A DNA stretch of 10,845 bases, taken from positions 1-10,845 of the forward strand of contig DNZD01000130.1 of the NCBI GenBank assembly GCA_003504855.1. The letters run 5' to 3'. Source of the DNA: Cytophagales bacterium. GTDB lineage: Bacteria; Bacteroidota; Bacteroidia; Cytophagales; Cyclobacteriaceae. The notes under the pieces were generated by a model. That model was not told where the DNA came from, made no database searches, and saw only the letters and a program-made list of their open reading frames with translations. Position numbers and translations under genes: made by a program. Shown here one piece after another: positions 6,520-10,845 of this stretch. Numbering within the stretch: the stretch's first letter is position 1; every line of letters begins with the position of its first letter.

Positions 6520-6915
6520 ATGATTAAAGAGACTATCAATGTATTAATCAATCTGGCTGCCAGCGACAATAATATTGGCGAAAAGGAGGCCAAGACGATT
6601 CACATGATTGGCAAGGCCCATGGACTCTCCCGCGAAGAGGTTAATGCGATGATCGAAAAACCCAAGCCCATAGGCAATCTCTCGGGCTTTACTGAAGACG
6701 AGAAGTTCGAAAACTTGTATCACCTGATTCAATTGATGAAGAGCGACGGACAGGTGTTCAAGAGTGAGATGGCATTCTGCGAAGAAATTGCCGGCAAACT
6801 CGGATACAACAAAGGAGTTGTAGCAGAACTTGCTTCCAAAATTTACAGTGACCCCACCATCACCGCCGATCGCAAATCACTGATGGCAAGGGCACACAAA
6901 TTCCTCCACAAATAG
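6520..6915 (+). CDS. TerB-like small acidic helical protein
   Basis: This 131-residue protein has no signal peptide or membrane segment and is probably cytoplasmic. It looks like the TerB/TerB-like fold, an all-helical bundle with conserved acidic residues that may bind a metal. A pattern of Asp, two residues on a hydrophobic residue, then Glu occurs twice: D16-NNIGEK-E23 and D76-GQVFKS-E83, each after a helix (VLINLAAS and LIQLMKS). This two-copy arrangement is typical of the family. In Bacteroidota such single genes are usually annotated 'tellurite resistance TerB family', but no terZ, terC, terD or terE partner is present here, so tellurite resistance should not be assumed. It has its own promoter upstream and a hairpin terminator downstream, and so is a single-gene unit. 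Confidence 0.75.
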   Translation: MIKETINVLINLAASDNNIGEKEAKTIHMIGKAHGLSREEVNAMIEKPKPIGNLSGFTEDEKFENLYHLIQLMKSDGQVFKSEMAFCEEIAGKLGYNKGVVAELASKIYSDPTITADRKSLMARAHKFLHK

Positions 6916-6942
6916 GCGCTTTTCCAACCAAAACTTTACCCA

Positions 6943-6973
6943 AAGTCCTGCCCACCCGCAGGACTTATTTTTT
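6943..6973 (+). terminator. Intrinsic terminator after the TerB-like gene
   Basis: AAGTCCTGC (6943-6951) and GCAGGACTT (6958-6966) form a perfect nine-pair stem with a six-base loop, followed on the plus strand by ATTTTTT. The right arm overlaps the first two bases (on the plus strand) of the convergent amidohydrolase stop codon (6965-6967). Read the other way the hairpin still forms but has only a weak T run after it, so it is mainly a terminator for the plus strand. Confidence 0.85.
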
Positions 6974-8656
6974 GGTATATATTTTCTTTCCGCCCAAAAC
7001 GGTCATGACTATTTCTGTTTTCAACAAGGAACTGTCAGGTACTTGCATGATATCCTGAGAAAATACAGTGAAGTCAGCCAGTTTGCCAGGCTCAATCGAC
7101 CCCTTGATCTGCTCTTCGAAAGCGCCGTAAGCGGCATCCAATGTATAGGACTTCAATGCTTGCACGCGGGTCATTTTCTCCTCCGGCTCATAGCCGCCGG
7201 CAGGCTCGCCCTTCAGCGTCTGGCGCGTGACTGACGCGAAGTAACTCGCTATCGGACTGATAGGCTCCACCGGAACATCGGTGCCATTAATTACCCTGGC
7301 TCCGCTCTTCAGTAACGACTGCCACATATATGCACCTTCTTTGATACGCTTTTCACCAAGGCGCTCAATGGCCCAGGGCCGGTCTGAAGATAGGTGTATG
7401 GCTTGCATCGCCGGTATCACGCCTAGCTTGCCAAATCTTGGAATATCATTGGGATGCAAATGTTGTGCGTGTTCAATGCGGTACCGGTGATCATGTCCCG
7501 GATTTTCATTGAATGCCATTTCATACCGATCCAGAATCTCGCGGTTGGCCCGATCACCAATAGCATGAGAACATACCTGAAATCCATAGGTAAGTCCGCT
7601 GCGTGAAGTGGCTAATACGGTGTCCATCGACAAGGTCGCCATCCCTGTGGTTTCGGACCTGTCACTGTATGGCTCCAGCAGCCATGCCCCGCGTGAACCC
7701 AGGGCACCATCGCAGTTGAGCTTAATGGACCGCACCGTCACTCCCCGTGGATCTACCACCGGTCCTTTGCGGTACCATTCATTAATCAGCGAACGGTCCC
7801 GGCCAGTGAGCATTACATATAATCTGGACTTCAGCTTTTGCTCTTTATTGAATTGATTAAAGAGCTCAATATCAGAACGTGACGCACCGGCATCGTGAAA
7901 ACTGGTAATGCCATTTCGGGCACAGGTCTCCATGGCCAGCTCAAGTGCCTGGGCATCACGTTCAGGCGTATTCTCAGGGATATGCTTTGTTATCAGCGCC
8001 ATGGCGCGCTCATTGAAGATGCCCGTTGGGTTGCCCACTTTATCTTTGATGATCTCCCCTCCTTCTACGGCAATGTTCAGCCCTTCTTTACTCAACGGAT
8101 TCACCCCTGCTAACTCCATGGCTTTGGCGTTGGCAAATCCTGCATGACCGCTGGCATGTCTCAACCACACCGGGTTGTTGGGAGATACTGCGCTCAGCAT
8201 CTCATGGGTCTGGAATCCCTTCACCATTTTTTCAGGCTTTACCTCCCATTTATCCTGATGCCATCCGTTGCCCAGAATCCATTGGCCGGGAGGAGCCTGG
8301 GCTGCCGCGACCCGTACCTTTTCAACCAGTTCATCGAAGCTTTTCACCGTGGACAAATCCAGGTTTAATTCAAAGTAGCCAAGCCCCATGATGTGACCAT
8401 GGGATTCGATGAAACCGGGTGTCATTGTTGACCCTTGCAGGTCAATCACTTCGGTCTTCTCCCCTTGCCACGCCGCTACATCTGCGACGGTACCGGCAAA
8501 TACGATGGTATCTCCCCTCACAGCGACCGCCTCCACCTCAGGTTGTTTTTCATTGACGGTGTATATCTTACCGCCCTTGATGATCAGGTCGGCCGGCATG
8601 TTGCGCGTCTGACAAGAAACAATGAGTAGCAATCCGAAGAGCCAGAGGTTTTTCAT
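6965..8656 (-). CDS. Lipoprotein amidohydrolase of the YtcJ type
   Basis: This 563-residue metal-dependent hydrolase is of the amidohydrolase 3 group (COG1574, YtcJ-like). The N-terminus MKNLWLFGLLLIVSC has a lipobox (IVS-C15), so the mature protein should be a lipoprotein. There is no acidic export motif after C15, which suggests the periplasmic side. The family fold is complete: a small beta domain at both ends (about 22-80 and 515-563) and a metal barrel with H86 and H88 (ESHGHIMG), K312 (IKLNCDGALGSRGA, likely the bridging lysine), H364 (CSHAIGDRA), H396 (RIEHAQ) and D460 (GTDVPVEPISP). Members cleave amide-type bonds, but substrates are mostly unknown. The gene stands alone, with a promoter box just upstream. 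Confidence 0.92.
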   Translation of the reverse strand: MKNLWLFGLLLIVSCQTRNMPADLIIKGGKIYTVNEKQPEVEAVAVRGDTIVFAGTVADVAAWQGEKTEVIDLQGSTMTPGFIESHGHIMGLGYFELNLDLSTVKSFDELVEKVRVAAAQAPPGQWILGNGWHQDKWEVKPEKMVKGFQTHEMLSAVSPNNPVWLRHASGHAGFANAKAMELAGVNPLSKEGLNIAVEGGEIIKDKVGNPTGIFNERAMALITKHIPENTPERDAQALELAMETCARNGITSFHDAGASRSDIELFNQFNKEQKLKSRLYVMLTGRDRSLINEWYRKGPVVDPRGVTVRSIKLNCDGALGSRGAWLLEPYSDRSETTGMATLSMDTVLATSRSGLTYGFQVCSHAIGDRANREILDRYEMAFNENPGHDHRYRIEHAQHLHPNDIPRFGKLGVIPAMQAIHLSSDRPWAIERLGEKRIKEGAYMWQSLLKSGARVINGTDVPVEPISPIASYFASVTRQTLKGEPAGGYEPEEKMTRVQALKSYTLDAAYGAFEEQIKGSIEPGKLADFTVFSQDIMQVPDSSLLKTEIVMTVLGGKKIYTKK

Positions 8657-8675
8657 AGTTGTGTAGGTTCGGTAA

Positions 8676-8683
8676 CAAATATA
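8676..8683 (-). promoter_or_regulatory. Candidate -7 box of the amidohydrolase promoter
   Basis: The minus strand reads TATATTTG, a perfect TAnnTTTG element, 19 bp before the ATG at 8656. The nearest upstream TTTG on that strand is about 24 bp away, one base beyond the usual range, so the -33 part is uncertain. The leader would be only about 15 bases long. Confidence 0.6.
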
Positions 8684-8714
8684 AACCGGATTTTAACCCG
8701 GGCGGGACAAATTA

Positions 8715-8743
8715 TTGCAACGGAAAAAGAACCGGTATCTTGC
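8715..8743 (+). promoter_or_regulatory. Weak candidate promoter of the barrel-protein gene
   Basis: TTG (8715-8717) and TATCTTGC (8736-8743) have an 18-bp spacing, but the -7 element departs from TAnnTTTG at its last two positions. It lies 14 bp before the ATG. The placement is right and the sequence match is poor. Confidence 0.3.
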
Positions 8744-8757
8744 GCAAAAATGATGCT

Positions 8758-9447
8758 ATGAAGCAATGGACACTGGGTGTTCTTCTTTCGCTCTCCACGG
8801 TCGTGGCGTCGGCGCAAAGCGTTGGGTTATCCTTTTCGTACTTCGTGCCTCGCAACGGATACTTCTCCACCCCCATCAGTCCATTTTCCATCCGCGGTGT
8901 TGGTGTGGACCTGAATCGGTTTATGGCCATTGAAACCGGAGCTTCTCTCTACAGGATGTCCGGGCTCAATGTGACGGACCTGCCGTTTGAAAGCAAATCG
9001 GCATTGACCGGACCTAACTTCACGCTGTTTGTACCGGTTGAGCTGGTGTTTCAGTTCAAAGGCAAAGGAGTTGAATTCGATATCAAGGGCGGTGGATTCT
9101 TTTTCTATGCCTTCGACCAGCACCTCAACTACGGAAACTTTGACCGTGCCGTAATGGCCTATCAAAAGTGGGATGTAGCAACCTCGCAACTCGCATTCAA
9201 GAACAGCCCCGGCTTTGGATATACCGTGGGCATGGAACTGACTTTCGATGTGACGCGACAATGGGGTCTGTCGCTCGAAACAAATTACCTCGCCGGCCAA
9301 TCCAATTTGCCGTTGACAGGGTCCTATTCAGGAGGCACCCTTGGTGGCACCATCACCACTGTACCGGTAGACTATGCCAACGCCAAGGTTGATTTTACCG
9401 GGATGGAATTTTCCATCGGTATCCTGTTCAAAACAGGGCGACGCTGA
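8758..9447 (+). CDS. Outer-membrane beta-barrel-like protein
   Basis: This 229-residue exported protein has a signal peptide at 1-19 (MKQWTLGVLLSLSTVVASA, then QS). The rest alternates hydrophobic and polar residues in short strands rich in glycine and aromatics, for example VGLSFSYF, FTLFVPVELVFQFKG, FDIKGGGFFFYAF, FGYTVGMELTF and FTGMEFSIGILF. This suggests a small outer-membrane beta-barrel of about eight strands, similar to the porin-family 'outer membrane beta-barrel' proteins of Bacteroidota. I do not recognise a specific family. The frame stays open upstream to 8659, but that would put 33 odd residues before an obvious signal peptide, so the ATG at 8758 is chosen. The stop abuts the stop of the convergent CapA-like gene with no bases between them. 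Confidence 0.75.
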   Translation: MKQWTLGVLLSLSTVVASAQSVGLSFSYFVPRNGYFSTPISPFSIRGVGVDLNRFMAIETGASLYRMSGLNVTDLPFESKSALTGPNFTLFVPVELVFQFKGKGVEFDIKGGGFFFYAFDQHLNYGNFDRAVMAYQKWDVATSQLAFKNSPGFGYTVGMELTFDVTRQWGLSLETNYLAGQSNLPLTGSYSGGTLGGTITTVPVDYANAKVDFTGMEFSIGILFKTGRR

Positions 9448-10551
9448 TCATGGCCTGGTGAGAATCCACTCAGGCACGTTGACATTGTACTTCCCGTAAT
9501 GGGCGCGTGAGTCCTGGATGAATTGCTGAAACAACTGTTTGGAATAACCCGGTGCTGGAATGGCCGGATCATTTTCATAGGCGCCTACAGGTACAACGAA
9601 GTACCGGCGACCCTGCGATGGTTCGCGATACACCCACTCCAAAGAATATCGTGCATCGGTGATATGAACAAAAGCAGTTCCGTCAGGGCGCTTTACTTTT
9701 TCCAGATTGATGTGTGCCATGGCACCACCATTGCGATAACGTTCCCATTGAGCCGAAACGAAGTTACCCAGGGAATAAACCAGAAACTGATCCTGCTCTT
9801 TGCGCCACTCCATCGGCTGTAACACGTGGGGATGGGAACCGATCACCAGTTTGGCCCCATGCCGGAAGCAAAACTCGGCCACCCGCTTTTGTTCGGGTGA
9901 CGGCAACGGTTGATATTCCAAACCCCAATGCAAGAAGACGATGATGGCATCTGTTTGTTGCTGTCGGGCTTTATTCAGGTCGCGGTGGATCTGTGCAGTA
10001 TCAATGAGGTTAACGATGTTGGGTTTGCTTACGCGGATTCCGTTGGTGCCATAGGTATAGTTAAGCAAGGAAAGCCGGAAGCCTTTCACCTCGATCAACA
10101 TGGGATAGTCATTGAGCCAGTCCGTTGTATCCTTGAAGGTGCCGGTGTGGGGTATGCCGGCGCTGTCCAGCTGATCGATGGTTCGTTCTAATCCTTTGCG
10201 GAAGCGATCGACACTGTGGTTATTGGCAGTTACCAGGGCATCAAAGCCGGCGTCCTTAATGGCTTCAAGGATTTCATCCGGTGCACTGAACTGCGGATAT
10301 CCTTTGTAAGGCTTGCCTCCCAACGTAAACTCGAGGTTGCCAATGGTGAGGTCAGCGGACGACAACACCGGCTTGATGTATTGAAATACCGGGAAGTAGT
10401 TGTAGCGGCCTGTAGCCTGATCATAAGCAGAATTGATCTGCGTCTCATGCTGCATGATGTCGCCGGTGAAGAGCAATGACAAGCGAAGGGTATCCTGTGC
10501 ACAGGTAACCTTAGCGGTGACTACGAACAGCAATAGGAGAATGTGCTTCAT
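9448..10551 (-). CDS. Secreted CapA-family (PGA_cap) metallophosphoesterase-like protein
   Basis: This 367-residue exported protein has a signal peptide at about 1-19 (ending AKVTCAQ). It belongs to the CapA/PgsA family, a branch of the calcineurin-like phosphoesterase fold. The metal-site motifs are all present: FTGD31 (after LRLSLL), G71-N72-L-E74, T108-A-N-N111-H112, H208-W209 and G238-S-H240-P-H242. Such proteins are linked to poly-gamma-glutamate capsule synthesis in Bacillus, but many Bacteroidota homologues occur without capB/capC and their substrate is unknown, as here. The ATG at 10549-10551 is preferred over an upstream in-frame start at 10623 because it begins a proper signal peptide and overlaps the pdeM stop as ATGA, a common coupling arrangement. 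Confidence 0.88.
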   Translation of the reverse strand: MKHILLLLFVVTAKVTCAQDTLRLSLLFTGDIMQHETQINSAYDQATGRYNYFPVFQYIKPVLSSADLTIGNLEFTLGGKPYKGYPQFSAPDEILEAIKDAGFDALVTANNHSVDRFRKGLERTIDQLDSAGIPHTGTFKDTTDWLNDYPMLIEVKGFRLSLLNYTYGTNGIRVSKPNIVNLIDTAQIHRDLNKARQQQTDAIIVFLHWGLEYQPLPSPEQKRVAEFCFRHGAKLVIGSHPHVLQPMEWRKEQDQFLVYSLGNFVSAQWERYRNGGAMAHINLEKVKRPDGTAFVHITDARYSLEWVYREPSQGRRYFVVPVGAYENDPAIPAPGYSKQLFQQFIQDSRAHYGKYNVNVPEWILTRP

Positions 10552-10845
10552 CGTGACAAACGGGTTTGTTTTTTTGGTGCTTCGAGCGTGACTTCCATAA
10601 TCTGTCTTTCTACAATTATCCAAACGCGGTCCTGGGCACCTGGTCGGATGGTGGCCAGGCCTGTAAACGAACCGAATGCCGGGAGGATCAGTTGGTTTGG
10701 CGAAAGCCAGAAGCAGGGCAGCACAATTCCTTGTCGGCCGCGTCCCTCAAGGCGGGCACCGGGATGCAGGTGACCGGCCATATTGATCCGACCGTCCGGA
10801 ATGTCTTCATGCGCCATCGGTTCGTGGGTGAGCAGATAGACGCCT
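10548..10845 (-). CDS. pdeM: Ligase-associated DNA damage response endonuclease PdeM (5' partial)
   Basis: The last 98 residues of a protein that continues past the right edge are present. It starts GVYLLTHEPMAHED, then RINMAGHLHPGARL, and later LPCFWLSPNQLILPAFGSFTG. The 'HEP', 'GHLHPG' and 'LPAFGSFTG' motifs are those of the PdeM-type metallophosphoesterases, which in many bacteria sit beside an ATP-dependent DNA ligase, an exonuclease and a helicase in a DNA-repair cluster. The histidines of HEP and GHLHP are metal ligands of the calcineurin-like fold. The internal ATG at 10815 is not the start, since the conserved LLTHEP lies before it. Its stop overlaps the CapA-like start by four bases. 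Whether the rest of the repair cluster follows lies outside the window. Confidence 0.88.
   Translation of the reverse strand, partial: GVYLLTHEPMAHEDIPDGRINMAGHLHPGARLEGRGRQGIVLPCFWLSPNQLILPAFGSFTGLATIRPGAQDRVWIIVERQIMEVTLEAPKKQTRLSR

Noticed and set aside
8659..8757. N-terminal extension of the barrel protein
   Set aside because: It would add 33 non-conserved-looking residues ahead of a clean signal peptide and would run through the divergent promoter region.
8827..9300. A 157-codon minus-strand open frame opposite the barrel-protein gene
   Set aside because: The plus-strand frame has a clear signal peptide and regular beta-strand pattern. The antisense frame has neither and no promoter.
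9434..9457. CAGG/CCTG pairing across the barrel/CapA-like junction as a shared terminator
   Set aside because: Only four outer pairs with a 16-base interior that does not extend the stem.
10552..10623. N-terminal extension of the CapA-like protein
   Set aside because: It would place 24 polar residues before the signal peptide and extend the overlap with pdeM. The ATGA start fits better.

Overview
The window looks like ordinary chromosome of a Bacteroidota bacterium, probably a Cytophagales-type (Chryseolinea/Fulvivirga-like) free-living species. The clues are a type III glutamine synthetase, a DUF2807 'head GIN' secreted protein, a ligase-associated PdeM, many exported proteins with AQ-type signal-peptide ends, weak Shine-Dalgarno sequences, and several promoters that fit the Bacteroidota pattern TTG-N(17-23)-TAnnTTTG. 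No tRNA, rRNA, transposase, phage gene, CRISPR array or toxin-antitoxin pair was found. The genus is an inference from gene content, not a measured match.

Layout. At the left edge (1-317, +) is the tail of a Na+/H+ antiporter. It runs head-on into a secreted M28 zinc peptidase (320-1789, -), which lies behind glnN (1868-4030, -) but is separated from it by a strong intrinsic terminator. A 215-bp divergent region (4031-4245) follows, with a string of inverted repeats and a very good promoter for a PAP2 lipid phosphatase (4246-4875, +). The PAP2 gene converges with and overlaps a fatty acid hydroxylase/sterol desaturase-family gene (4854-5648, -), which sits behind a DUF2807 beta-helix protein (5674-6363, -) as a likely two-gene operon. 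A TerB-like gene (6520-6915, +) is divergent from it and converges through a shared hairpin on a lipoprotein amidohydrolase of the YtcJ type (6965-8656, -). Divergent from that is an outer-membrane-barrel-like protein (8758-9447, +), which abuts base-for-base a CapA-family phosphoesterase (9448-10551, -). That gene is coupled by an ATGA overlap to the end of pdeM (10548-10845, -), which runs off the right edge.

Functional themes. Most products act at the envelope or periplasm: the peptidase, lipid phosphatase, membrane hydroxylase, DUF2807 protein, lipoprotein amidohydrolase, barrel protein and CapA-like enzyme. glnN provides ammonia assimilation and pdeM belongs to DNA repair. The genes do not form one obvious pathway, and I see no convincing new multi-gene system. 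The most interesting signals are in the junctions and control regions. The 22-bp overlap of the PAP2 and hydroxylase genes is exactly an inverted repeat whose two arms end in the two stop codons. PAP2 has an apparently leaderless GTG start. There are serial dyads upstream of glnN and a direct repeat flanking the TerB-like promoter.
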